Part shown: one piece after another, positions 34,557 to 45,439 of the stretch
Layout of the letters: each line of letters opens with the position of its first letter
Numbering within the stretch: position 1 is the stretch's first letter
Assembly: GCA_037576215.1 (NCBI GenBank)
Contig: JBANDB010000004.1
Span: 1,054,001-1,118,000, forward strand
Direction: 5' to 3'
From: Armillaria gallica
Lineage: Eukaryota; Basidiomycota; Agaricomycetes; Agaricales; Physalacriaceae
Length of the DNA: 64,000 nucleotides
Position numbers and translations under genes: made by a program
Notes under the pieces: generated by a model
The model's input: the letters and a program-made list of their open reading frames with translations, nothing else
Told to the model about the DNA's origin: nothing
Databases searched by the model: none

Positions 34557-34570
34557 TTGGGGCCCATAAC
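34557..34570 (-). other. Primer binding site, half-tRNA-iMet type
   Basis: One base inside the 5' LTR the minus strand reads GTTATGGGCCCCAACC. GTTATGGGCCC is complementary to the anticodon stem-loop of eukaryotic initiator tRNA-Met (GGGCCCATAAC), not to its 3' CCA end. This is the arrangement of Drosophila copia, which is primed by a 5' half-tRNA. Confidence 0.75.
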
Positions 34571-34571
34571 C

Positions 34572-34783
34572 TATTAGCAGTAATAGTATGAGAAGAAGAG
34601 TAAATTGTTATGTATAGCGGTACGACTACGAGGCTTTTATACCTCTACAGATATTCTAGTAAGTTCTACAAGTGTCCCAAATTGTAGCTAAGTTAGTAAG
34701 TTAGAAAGTTCGAGTAGAGACACGATTATTCGTGCTCGGGTAAGGTCCGGTTGAACGTTCGTGTACGGCTTGCTCTGCTAACA
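34572..34783 (-). repeat. 5' LTR of the copia element (212 bp)
   Basis: The same sequence as 29974-30185. On the minus strand it contains GGTATAAAAGCC, a TATA box (34634-34643) that should drive the genomic transcript. Confidence 0.95.
34634..34643 (-). promoter_or_regulatory. TATA box in the copia 5' LTR
   Basis: TATAAAAG on the minus strand, ~140 bp after the LTR start; the same motif lies in the other LTR. Confidence 0.6.
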
Positions 34784-34788
34784 GGGGC

Positions 34789-35000
34789 ACGGTGAATTTC
34801 GCGTTTGCGTGATGCGTTCGTGCGTTCAGTGCGTTTGCGTTATATCGACGTGCGTTTGCGTTAATGCGTTTGCGTGTGCGTTATTATGCATGCGTTGGAA
34901 GAAATGCGTTGATGCGTTTGATGCGTGTGCGTGCGTGACAGACATGCGTTTTCTTGGATTTTGGTGCGTTTTTTGTTGTTTTGGTTTCTGTGCGTGGCCA
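34789..35000. repeat. Subterminal TGCGTT repeats, left end of TIR transposon copy 2
   Basis: Many TGCGTTTGCGT-like motifs and one ATGCATGCGTT palindrome-like site in ~200 bp. They are mirrored as AACGCA at 35660-35800 and 36015-36100. Such clustered short motifs near TIRs are typical transposase binding sites. Confidence 0.8.
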
Positions 35001-35640
35001 TAGCCTACATGGCCAGCTGTGGCCTATCGGCAGTGTCGTTCAACTAACAAGGCATGACAACACGCGGCCCTGATGGTGTGAGATAATGACACGGATCAGA
35101 TGTCTTCATGTCTTCCATCTTCCACTCACTCCTGGTGACTGCGACTCTTTAGACACTTGTGCCTAATTTCATGCACTCATTCACTAGTGTTTTGACGCCG
35201 TGGCAATGCTGTTTATCTCCCATCTCTCCTGTATTTATCCAGAAAGCGTAAGGCAATATCGGAGCCTGAAACCGCAGAGACCTTGGTACGGGGTGATAGT
35301 GCAAGGGTGGACGACTAGCCAAGCGCTCCCGAGAAAAGGGAAATTAGGGCGCTGCTGTTAGAAAATATATATGTATCATTAGTATTATTGTGCACTAAAT
35401 TGAACCTAAAATTAACTCTGAATGTCTGAGTAGTCTCTTTACTGCTTAGCGCTTAGGAGCCGACCATCCATGTCCAAGTCCAAGTCGGATTGATCTTGAA
35501 AGTTCTTGAACATTTTTAAGTATGAATACTTAAATTTGAGAACAGTGACGATGTTCCTGATTAATCAAATAATTTTATAGGAATTATAATAGTATGAGGC
35601 AGTATAAAATGCTGTTTGCTAAGAAAGAAGTGCTGAGGAA
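35001..35640. other. Interior of TIR transposon copy 2, no gene
   Basis: No open frame of note and no similarity seen to the interior of copy 1. Around 35300-35350 there is a GC-richer stretch (AGCGCTCCCGAG) without a recognised identity. Confidence 0.4.
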
Positions 35641-36123
35641 CACGATGTGGGGTTGAACTTTGGTTGAACGCACTTAACGCACCTAAAACGCACTTGTCAT
35701 AAATGTGTCACAGTCACACGCGTGGATGCGTTCTATTTTGAACGCATGCGTTGTATCCAATAACGCATGCGTTTCATTTCCCAACGCATGCGTGAAGACC
35801 TGCGAGATGTGTGTTCAAATTTTAGTTAATATGCGAGATGCGTCCTGACTTAATCATTGATTGGGTCTTACAGCACGACATACAGAGCATTCTCTAAGGT
35901 ACGGATACACACTACAAGCATCAATTATACTTATAATGTGAGCTACGGTACAGATACATGATTGTGGATAGCCAGTGATGCCTTCATGGGAGGTTAACGG
36001 TGGTAATGGTCTAATCCCAAACGCACCGAAACGCACCAAACGCATACTACCCTAACGCACCAAACGCAACAAAACGCAAAAACGCATCACGCAAACGCGA
36101 AATTCTCCCGGCCCCATCTCAAG

Positions 36124-37049
36124 AGCGTCTTTCTTCTGCTGAAAGTCGTATGTAAGCGATGGTGCACCAAAAGATAAGAATCACTGACCAAACGTATCGC
36201 AGATTGCGATGAGCACCACCATCAAGGCCATCCTCCAATTACAACCTACCGCAAGCGACATCGAACTTTTCGCTGGTCTGGGTAGCAGTTGAATGACAGC
36301 CGGTGAGCGGAATATCGTCGCTGGTGAGCTTGGTACGAGCAGCACAGTATCCATTTCGTCGAGTTCCTGCAGAAACAGGAGGCCGACACATCAGTATCTC
36401 TCCACAGGCTGCTAGACATCGTTAACGATGTTGGATGTCACGGTTGGCTACACCCCAAGAAATGTGTACTGTGCGTGTATCTTTGCAAGAATATCACCTT
36501 GATATTGTCAGCGGGAGAATGCCCGGCAGAAGAAGCGATGGGAGAAGATAAGAAAGCTCTGGACAAACGCAAGCCATGGTGGGAAGGATCAATGTGGCGG
36601 ACGGAGGAAACAGCAGGGACTGGTGAGTCGTAAGTCGGACCGAATTTACCGATGCCTGTTTCGACTCTCAGCTTCAAGTATCAGGATTGCGGGAGCATGC
36701 ACGTATGATGACGATGATACAGAATACTAGGACGATCCTGTTTGTGACTAGAAAGGTTCGTACACACGATCCACTGGCTTAATGAATAGAGTAGAGTCTC
36801 TTTCCGCGACGGCCTAGTATCACTTCAGCCATAGTCAAGTCGAGCAAAATTGGAATTAGTACATAGGTGGTAGGTTGAGATTGTATAGCCGTGGGATCGC
36901 GAGTAATATGTGGAGATACCGGTCAGGTAAACCGTCAAACTCTTGGGCAAAGGCTTCAAACAGGTAGTATGTATCCTGAATGATCGCAGTAGCGTCCATG
37001 TTCAGGGAACTGAACACCGACATCTGCAGGAGATGCAAGCGCACGGTTC
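36124..37049. other. No recognisable gene; repeated unit
   Basis: 36500-36660 is diverged from 24700-24890, sharing the AAGCTCTGGA-like and GTCGGACCGA-like landmarks in the same order. It directly continues the target site of the TIR transposon, so before insertion 29969 and 36124 were adjacent. Confidence 0.4.
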
Positions 37050-39115
37050 ATCTTCTCCATCCTTCAGAAAGATAGACATACAAGGCGGCAAAACGGCTTT
37101 CTTAATCTGAAGGTCAAGTGCACGAGTCGTAGTTCTGCGAATGTATTCGGTTTGCGAGAAATTGTTCCCAGCTCTAAATTACCATGTTACACCACGAGAT
37201 GCTATTTTCGCTCCGAGTGAATAGATATCGACACTCCATACGCCACTCAATCTTCGAGACACATCAACGATCTCACGTATACGCGTACATGATACCACTG
37301 CCTTTCGAAAGACACCCGTCCCTGCGAAATAGGATCTCTGCTCCTCGGAAATCTAGACGGTGCCTCAGCAACAGCTTAATGAAGAGACGAGCAAAAACAT
37401 ACCGTTGATTTACGGGATGGATTTTCGCTATCTCTCCGCTATCCCAAATCCTTGAAGAACAGATCTAAGTTCACCTATCACCACTCGGAACCTGTGTGAA
37501 GAAGATGAGTATAAATCGCGGCGCCGCGAAACTACCAACGTACCTCCCAGTGCTTAACCATCATCAGAGATAGCCGCCAAAAATGTTCCCTTTGACAATA
37601 AGAAATGGATGGTCACCATAAAGCTGGACATCTATCTATTTCCCCATGAATGTTTTTTTCTGTCGTTGAACGTGAAGATTGAGGACAAACCTTCCTGGGG
37701 TGATAACCTCGTTATATGCGCCTGATAGGTCCATTTCTTGGAAGCCACCATGACAAAAGATGGCCGGCATAATGTATTTGCAGGCAATAATGGACCCGTC
37801 TTCGATTTGACGCCCATCGATATATCTGTCCATAAAACAATCACGTATGCCGACTATAAACGGAAGGACGAATGCGATAACATCGGAGCCATGTATATTG
37901 TCGGGCAGCAGGATGAAGAGATCTACGGGAAATAGTTAAGTTGAGGGAACAGAATTATGGAAAGGAATGTACTCGAGCCAAGGGATTCTCATCGAGATCT
38001 TGGTACCCAGAGATCGCTTGCCAGGGTGCTGGCCCACCACAGTCGAAAAGACAGCGATCTCGTTTGAAAGGTATGTATCCGTCGACGCGGAGTGTCTGAA
38101 AGAGATGAGGTCAATGCGATTCACAAATGACGGTAGAGGAGAACTTACGATCCTCCGCTTGTCCAGCTCTGGAGCATGTCAATGCTACCACACAGAAACC
38201 TGCCTCCTACCCGTGGCGAGTCTGGCAACCATCTCAAACTAGCGTTCGTCGGCCGCCTGCACTGCGAAGGAGATACCGAACTTCAAGGGAATGGTCAAGG
38301 CTAAGGTCATAGATATTAGGAAGAGAACGTACGGGGAAGTCTAATCGAGCACCTACCTAGTGTTTTGACGTCGACCAATCTACGACATTATCTACTGATT
38401 GTGCGAAGCGGGATACGGTTTGAAGGCGCACAAGACGCGGACTAAAGGGGAACTCTGTTCGAAAAATTCAATTGGCTGGTCCCAGTGCAGATAAAGTCAT
38501 TCACCTGCTTGGATTTGACGAACTGTCCAAGAGGACAATGAAAGGCTGATCACTCGAGTTCATCACCGATTGATGCTTATTGTTAGATTCGCGTATGATC
38601 CTAAGGTGAGAAGCGCATAGTACTCCCAATGTTTTGGCAGAAAATGCAATGAAAATATCGGTGATCGTCGCCTTAGTGAAGTGGGTTGGCACAGCTGAGC
38701 CAGGAGGCGTCAGCTCGAATGACATCACCACCGCCTGTGTCAGTACAAGGAGAGTTTCGCGAGAAGGACAGTGAACGGCTGAAATTTTGCAACGTCGGAA
38801 ACTTTGGACACGCGACGACGGGTGCATTTGCTAATGGCGGGAGATAGGGTACAAAATAAATTAAGGAATATTCATGGCCAGGCTATGATATAATGAGATG
38901 GAGGAGGCTAACTATGAAGGAAGTGTACGCACCATGGAACCAGTATCATAACACTCCTGCCCATAACGTCTTGGGCATAGACGGTATGCCCCATACAGAG
39001 TTGCAGAAACACGACTCCGAACCACGATAAAGCTGCTGCCTTGATATCTACGGGAGACGAGTATGACTGAGGAAATACACAAATAGTGGTACACACCTAC
39101 CAGGTCCATCGAAGA
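37050..39115 (-). pseudogene. Protein-kinase-like gene remnant, copy 2
   Basis: Homologous to 17330-19100 with the same exon borders. An intron GTAGGTGTG ... CTCCCGTAG (about 39100-39050) precedes an exon whose frame gives MGHTVYAQDVMGRSV, like a kinase nucleotide-binding loop. Near 37230 the frame gives SVDIYSLGAKIAS, like subdomain IX. An intermediate frame (37636-37833) is open, with YIMPAIFCHGGFQEMDL. Stops and frameshifts separate these pieces. The agreement of short protein motifs in both copies, against diverged DNA, suggests the ancestor was coding. The kinase identity remains tentative. Confidence 0.35.
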
Positions 39116-42100
39116 GATGACGACAGACTCAATCCAAAGGTAACCGGTGCCATATTTCGTAAAGCGACCTCCTCCCCGACGACAAGCTTGACATCTTCAT
39201 GATTCTCGTTCATGGGCATGGGTCTGTATTGAGGACAGAAGCACTTCCAAAGGTGGCGTATAGAGGCACGTTAAGAGTTGCATAAATCAAATGTCGAAAC
39301 CAGGCTGTCGAGTGCGAATGTTCGCCGAGTAATTGGATGTTCTGCTACATACGGTCGGCTAAAGCCCTGGAGCTCGTGGTAAACGTATCTGCTTTTCACT
39401 AGGTAGAGTCTGGTAGAAGAAATGGCGCGAGGCAGCCCAGGTCAAGACGGCCACACCCTGCTTTCAAGATGACATTACAGCACCTGGAGATCCGGTTAGA
39501 CGACTTCGTAGAAATACGGTAAGCAGAAGAAGCGTGACGAACAATGTTTCATACGCACCACACTTCTTCCGTGGCTAAAAGTCGGTGCTTGGATGGTGAC
39601 TCGCTCCACAGTCTTCGCTTATTGACGTGCCAACTTGCAATACTGAGAAAGGACGTGTTTGAACGCAAGGCCGGCGATAAATAGCTTGTTAGAAGGCTGT
39701 AGCAGTCGTCCAGATGTCATTTCTTCCGTGCTTGACCGTTAATGCAAATGACGGGCAGAAGCTCGAGTGGTCATGGACGTCCATGGTGAAGGCGGAGCGG
39801 CCACTTCGGCAGATCTCGGCATCAAGTTCGGGTCGTGACGTCATAACTACCGGCTCTCGTGTGCTCCCAACGTTCTCCTTTTACTGATTTTCTTTCCGGC
39901 TCTACAGTGCTAGGGAAATAGAGCACCTATGCTATATTCGCTATAGTACAGTCAATATTCCAGCAGCCGATGCCATTCTACCGCCTCATTCCATCCATCT
40001 CTATCACCCTTGCCATGGTTCGTCGTCCCCTGCCCTCGTCGATGTTATCTTGCTTTTTTTTGTATCTCTCTATCACATCTCAAATAGGTCAGCTGCGTTG
40101 ACCGCTCTCGTGGTTCGTTTCGCTATGTACGAAGATTTTGAATTGTAGGATCGTTCTTTTTCGTGGATAGATGTACGTGGAGACTATTTTTATTCCTGAT
40201 CTTCATACTGAAAATATCCATCTTTCATGACAGATTCTGAAGACCGCCCGTGCACTTCTCGCGTCACTTACGCTCATAGCTTCTTGTCTCGTGCTATTAA
40301 TAATTTTCCGGATATGCGCAACGTCAACTCACAATGGAATACTCTGTTCTGTTACCCAATAGAGGATCAATGACCCATCGTTTTTCTACGGAAATAGACA
40401 TACGGCTCTCTCTCGATGATTTCTTGGTGTTCTTCGACGAGCTGGACCCAGCGGCGAGTGGTTTATCCAACGACTTTGCCAGGGACCACTTGCTATCGAT
40501 GACATAGCGACGGGAGCTTCAAACTCTGTGCAGCTGTGGCGGATATGAGGGCCTCATGGCGAGCTACACATGATCTGAGGAAGAGTGCTTAATGCCGTTG
40601 ATCAGATGGATGCGATCCCATTCGTCAGTGTTTTTCTTTTTCTTGTGCGACTCCGGCTCACAGGAGAAAAACAGGCCTTCATCGAGATGGGAAAAACTTC
40701 AGTTTGACGTGCACGTCCACATGCGCATAGTAAACTTCATCCTTTCCTTTTCACCATCGATCTACCGGTTAACGTTCAACATTATGTCTAGTCGTCGAGT
40801 GTTACTTCATTCTGATTTCACCTATTGTCGCCATGATGTACACCGCCTGTCTTCACTCCATGTTCTACCGCAAAGGAGAAGCTTCTTTCGGAAACTCCTC
40901 TGCATCTCGTGAACGGTCCTCTACTGCACTGGCCACGCATCGGAGGAGGACTTTCTGTGCGCATTTTGCTTTCGCGTCGTTGTCATCTCATTTAATCTCC
41001 TAGCCAGTATTTCAGCGTATGTTGCTGATTCTCATTTCGATTTCATGCACACTAAACCCTCCTTCCTGCCATTCGTCAGCCTCAGAATTCTCGGTTTGTT
41101 ACTCCAGCCATGCCTCTACTCTACGCTTGAACTCTGATATACATGGGCTGATGTCATTTGAATGCGCGCTGAGCCTCGAGTCATTCGTCAGGGCGATGAC
41201 TGACTCGCCGTGCCTTTGCTAGTCTCATCTGCCCTGTTGGATATCATGCTCAATCAGCGTGACGTGGGAGTTGCTCGTGCTTGATCAGAGTTGAAGGAAG
41301 GCAGGACTGGACCTGTTGATTCTTTCTTAATAGTGATCTTCCATATATCCAGAAGCTTCATCAAATGCTCTTGTTGGCCGTTGACTCCGTCGTTGGACTA
41401 GGCTCGTACTATGTTACTTCTTGCTTTTTCAAAAAAGGGCAACTCAATTTCTACTCCCAATAGGAAGATGAAGCTCATGTACCAACTTAACTAGTACACG
41501 CTTCTGCTTTGATTTATCTCTAGAGGTCTGTACAGGAACTGTTTGACGGTGCGGCGCCTTTGCCAGCAGAGAAAATCGTGAGAAGTTGTACCGTTGCTGA
41601 TGCGTCCTCTGACGTCCTCGGTGAGCCACCCATGGATATTACTATATCTAAACGAGCCACCTAATGAAGACCAAGCAGTATGCCTTACCCACGATGAGGC
41701 TCGTCTTCATGTACATTGTACTTATGTGCATGAACAAGAAGGATAATCAATACGATCCTCGGCAATCACATAAGCCATAGGAACAAACAGGAATTGTAAA
41801 GGGCGTGGCTCCCCTTCAAAAGTAGGGTAGGCGACATCAAGACTATTGTAGGAGGCAGCGATCTCGTCGATTCTCTGCAGAATTAGAGCAGGTATGTCGC
41901 ACCCTCATCAATAACTTTTCGTGTCGCTATAAGAGAAAATTGACGAGGACAGGTGAAGCGGCAATACCCGATGTCGGAAGCCGGACCGGTTAGTTGACAC
42001 CTAAGACGCGACTAATTGGACTAAGACGTGACTCTTATCTTCCAGCTCTCCGCTTGCCTGCCCAACTGACATTCCTACCGAGGATAGCTACTCTTAAGGC

Positions 42101-43590
42101 TCCCTTGGAATGGTCGCTCTGTCGCTCATATAACACTAGTTCTCTGATCCACAGAAGCAGCACAGACACCATTATTTCCTGGGTTTGATCGCTGTACAGA
42201 TGCGTATGTTACGTGACTCTTGGCTGTAGATTGGTGTTAAAACCATAAAATCTCGAGATGGACGGCCATCGCCTCTGGCTGGGTAGGCTCCGTAGCATTG
42301 TAAGTGATCCCTTTCTATAGGGAACAGAACTCGAAGGAAGGTACTAACTACCACTTTCTTAGATTCGGGTGTCCGGCTCTCCATCTTTCAACAGATCCTT
42401 TCGAACGTGAAGTATTCTCGAGGTACCTGATACTTGTGGCTGTATCTCATCAGCGTAGTCCTGCTCTGATCTGTTATTGATGTTTCAATTGCGGCGACCT
42501 TGATGTCAACGGCATGCCGGTCTGTTGTTCATTTGCTGTTGTCTATTGCATTTAATTGATGGGAATCAATTAGACGCCTATACCAAGTATAGGGCTGTAT
42601 GAACGTCTCATCTACACTGCCTCGTCCCATGCCGAATCCTCCGTATGTTCCTACGGATATCGTACTCGCCGTTTTCGTGTCGGCTGTGGTGATGGATAAT
42701 AATCTTTCCGTAACCCTAGGTAAGCATCTCTTCTTCCTGTCAATCATATTGTGATAGATGCCTAGTTGTGGTTGAATCAAAGCCTTGTGCTCAACGCTAA
42801 GAGCGTAATCAATTCAAGTTCGGAATACTATCTTTCGAACTTGTGATGCGTCGGATATCAGGAAGTCAATGGAACGAGATTCAAAAACTGCTCATATTGA
42901 CATGAAGCATAGCGCGCTTATTGTTTGATGGAAGGTGCCCATAAGTAGTTCGTTTTGTCTATGTGAAGGGTGCGTCCCATTGTTAACCATTCATGTCTCA
43001 CAAGTAGAACGTGAGTCGTGACTACTGAATGGTAAATGCTCCTGGGATTATCTCCTCCAAAGTCTCGGGCATGCGGTGAGGTGATAAAAGAGTGCTTTAC
43101 CAGGCTGTTATGATAATCATGATTCATCACCTAGCTCCTAATGACAAATTATTAATTAACAGCGATCTCTTTCCGTATTGTGATAGCGCAATGGACATTG
43201 CCACTGACGTTATCCTCCAGTACAGATGTGGGTGGTATACTCATGAGCGCCTGTCCAATAACTTCCTCTTACAGACGACTATCGACGAAGACATTCCTTT
43301 GATTAGGATACAATGTTAGCAATACGGTTTCGACACATTCCAGTTCACTCGCTCATGATTCAGGATGAATATTAACACTATATAACACGATATAATACGC
43401 AGAGATCAATGCAGGTCACATATCAGCGAAGCCGGAATTCTGATGTTTAATACAGATATTGTTCACCTGTCATTCAGCACAGGCTTGATACAGCACACAC
43501 TGCTTGTACTTCCCTCCGCGAGGACGAGGTTCCATGGCACGCTCCCAAGTGACGGTACGGCTTCAAGACGATACCACTCGACCGCATAGA
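39116..43590. other. No recognisable gene
   Basis: 4.5 kb of ordinary composition with short frames only. ~41935-41995 is a third copy of the GGAAGCCGGACCG segment (see 24.7 and 36.5 kb). The region 43460-43590 is the upstream part of HET gene B and aligns with the sequence just right of the transposon end upstream of HET gene A. Confidence 0.4.
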
Positions 43591-43593
43591 AGA

Positions 43594-43638
43594 GTAAGTA
43601 CTGTATGTTTGATTTGCAATACTCTTGATTTTTCACAG
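43594..43638 (+). other. 5'UTR intron of HET gene B
   Basis: GTAAGTACTG ... TTTTTCACAG, 45 bp, equivalent to 14250-14309 in gene A. Confidence 0.45.
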
Positions 43639-43657
43639 CCAAGGTAGATAACTTTCC

Positions 43658-45439
43658 ATGGATGGCGACACATGGAGAATGCATTATAAAGATGTCTTCC
43701 AGATAAAGGCAAAGTTGGATCTACAGGTACGCTGAAACAATATGAACAGATACGAGATCACTTACATTTGGAAGCTTGTGTCTGAGCCATATTGGTATAA
43801 TAGTCTCCCTGAGGTCACAATTTCCGCCTTTACCGAGGCTGGACAAGCAGAATCATCCATCGCAGTGCTGAACCAGTGCAGGTATAAAGCCAGAAGGCCT
43901 GTTATCCCATCTTCTCTCTCCAACACTCCATGCAAGGACCTCGGTGTAGCTGGACTTTTAGCGGCACTCAACGCTATCCTTGGCACATCATATGCACTCC
44001 ACGTGCCATGGATATACTCACTTCTTGGGATCTTCATTACAAGGGACCTGGATTTTGGAACTGCTTGTGCACATCTCCGCCCATTTTGGTACAAATATGA
44101 TTTCACCGATGTCAAAGACCAACTACGCGCCTGTGAAGAAATGGACTCGAAGATGCGGGAAGATGTACTCGTGAGTAACAGGATCATCAGCTCACTGGTG
44201 CCTCCACGGCACCTCTGGGACCTTTACAGTAATTGGGTGGTGCCATGGTGGGTCACACGCACATGGCCGTGGGCGATATCACATACATGGGTGGAAGAGA
44301 AGGATCGCATGGATGTGCAGACACCCATCAACGGATATGAATGGCCTGTGCCGATCCCAAAGGACTCTAATCTTGATCTCATCCATATTGAGATGCTGAA
44401 TGCGGGTGTAGAGTATGCATGGTTAGATGTGCTCTGTTTGAGGCAGGAGCGCGGACGGCGGGAGGATCTGTGTGCGGAGGAGTGGAAGGTGGACGTGCCT
44501 ACCATCGGAAGGGTGTATACGGGCTTCGAGCTCATAGTGTACTACTTCAACGGACTGGGCCGGCCTTTGCGCATCAAGGCAGGCCACTTTGAGAGCGATC
44601 GGAGTTGGTTCAAGTGTGTGTGGACACTACAGGAGTATGGTTACAATAGGATCATCGGGGGAGATAAGGGCGATGACAACACCATGGAAGAGGAGGTACG
44701 CGCAGAATTTGACAGGCAGCTACTAGCTCTTCAAGAACGCTCTGGCTTTCCTGACGTGTGGACCGCATTGTCGCACATACGGGATCGAGTGTGTACCAAT
44801 TCCGTCGATAGAATTGCGGGGTTGGTGTATCTCCTGGACTGTGTGGACGCAATACCAGCTTACTACGAGATGCAATCCATAGAAGATGCATGGACAGCAT
44901 TGGTACATGTGTTGGATGATGTCAAGTGGGCCACTTTGTTCTTTAAATATCCCAGACCTGGGAGCAGAAACAAAGTTTGGAGACCATCATGGAGCCAAGT
45001 CATCAATGATGTTGAAGTTCTGCCATCAAGACCTGATAGCCTTCGAGCTTCAGTTCCATGGACAGAGGATACAGATTCCGACTGGGTTGATGCAGTCTCT
45101 ATCGAATCGGGATATGTGCAGGGATTGGCTGAAGGATCACACAATGGGAAACGTCAACAGGGAGAGCTCATTGTCACAGATGATGCTGGAACAAGGCACA
45201 CATTCAAAATTACAGCCAACCACCAATATCAAATACCCAATGGCATATACACACTCCTGGGTAGTAGCCCATATAGCCATTTTGATGGCGAGTTCCTTGA
45301 CCAATACTGGGTAGTTGGTTGAAGGTTGCCAGAGCAGAAGTTTAAGAAGGTGTCGGTGTTTCAGATTACAGACCACGAAGAAGTGGAGAGACTGAATCAG
45401 CTGGGGATTGCTAGGGAGGCGACAATATTTCTTGCTTGA
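43658..45439 (+). pseudogene. HET-domain protein, paralogue B, truncated by a CGA-to-TGA stop
   Basis: Exons 43658-43726 and 43787 onwards, with a 60-bp intron, open M-x-G-x-x-W as in A and C. The HET motifs are intact (ISHTWVEEKDRMDV, EYAWLDVLCLRQ, VDVPTIGRVY, YYFNGLGRPL), although RAWTLQE has become VWTLQE. TGA at 45320-45322 ends the frame after 534 residues, where paralogue A has CGA. Beyond it the same frame continues for 38 codons matching A's C-terminus to the stop at 45437. The loss is therefore a single CpG transition removing ~39 residues. The HET domain itself is untouched, so a shortened product might still act. B is closest to A, as is the sequence on both sides. Confidence 0.85.

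Larger units (their letters stand above)
29974..34783 (-). mobile_element. Intact Ty1/copia LTR retrotransposon
   Basis: Two 212-bp LTRs that I read as identical flank a single full-length ORF. The insertion is bracketed by a 5-bp target duplication GGGGC (29969-29973 and 34784-34788). Primer binding site and polypurine tract are both in place. Identical LTRs and an uninterrupted 1,434-codon frame indicate a very recent insertion that could still be active. The element lies on the minus strand and landed four bases inside the TIR of the DNA transposon. Confidence 0.97.
29970..36114. mobile_element. AACGCA-rich TIR transposon, copy 2, complete ends, split by a copia insertion
   Basis: The left TIR is GGGC (29970-29973) continued after the copia element at 34789 (ACGGTGAATTTCGCG). 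The reverse complement of the right end (36114 backwards) is GGGCCGGGAGAATTTCGCG. Beyond that the two arms agree through GTTTGCGTGATGCG. The flanks carry a perfect 9-bp duplication CATCTCAAG (29961-29969 and 36115-36123). Without the copia element it is 1,330 bp. Both ends are filled with TGCGTT/AACGCA. A 9-bp duplication with GGG ends fits Mutator-like elements; a KDZ-type element is possible. No transposase gene, hence non-autonomous. Confidence 0.88.

Noticed and set aside
40592..40912. 106-codon frame as a gene
   Set aside because: Phe/Ser/Arg-rich low-complexity translation, no similarity and no neighbouring support.
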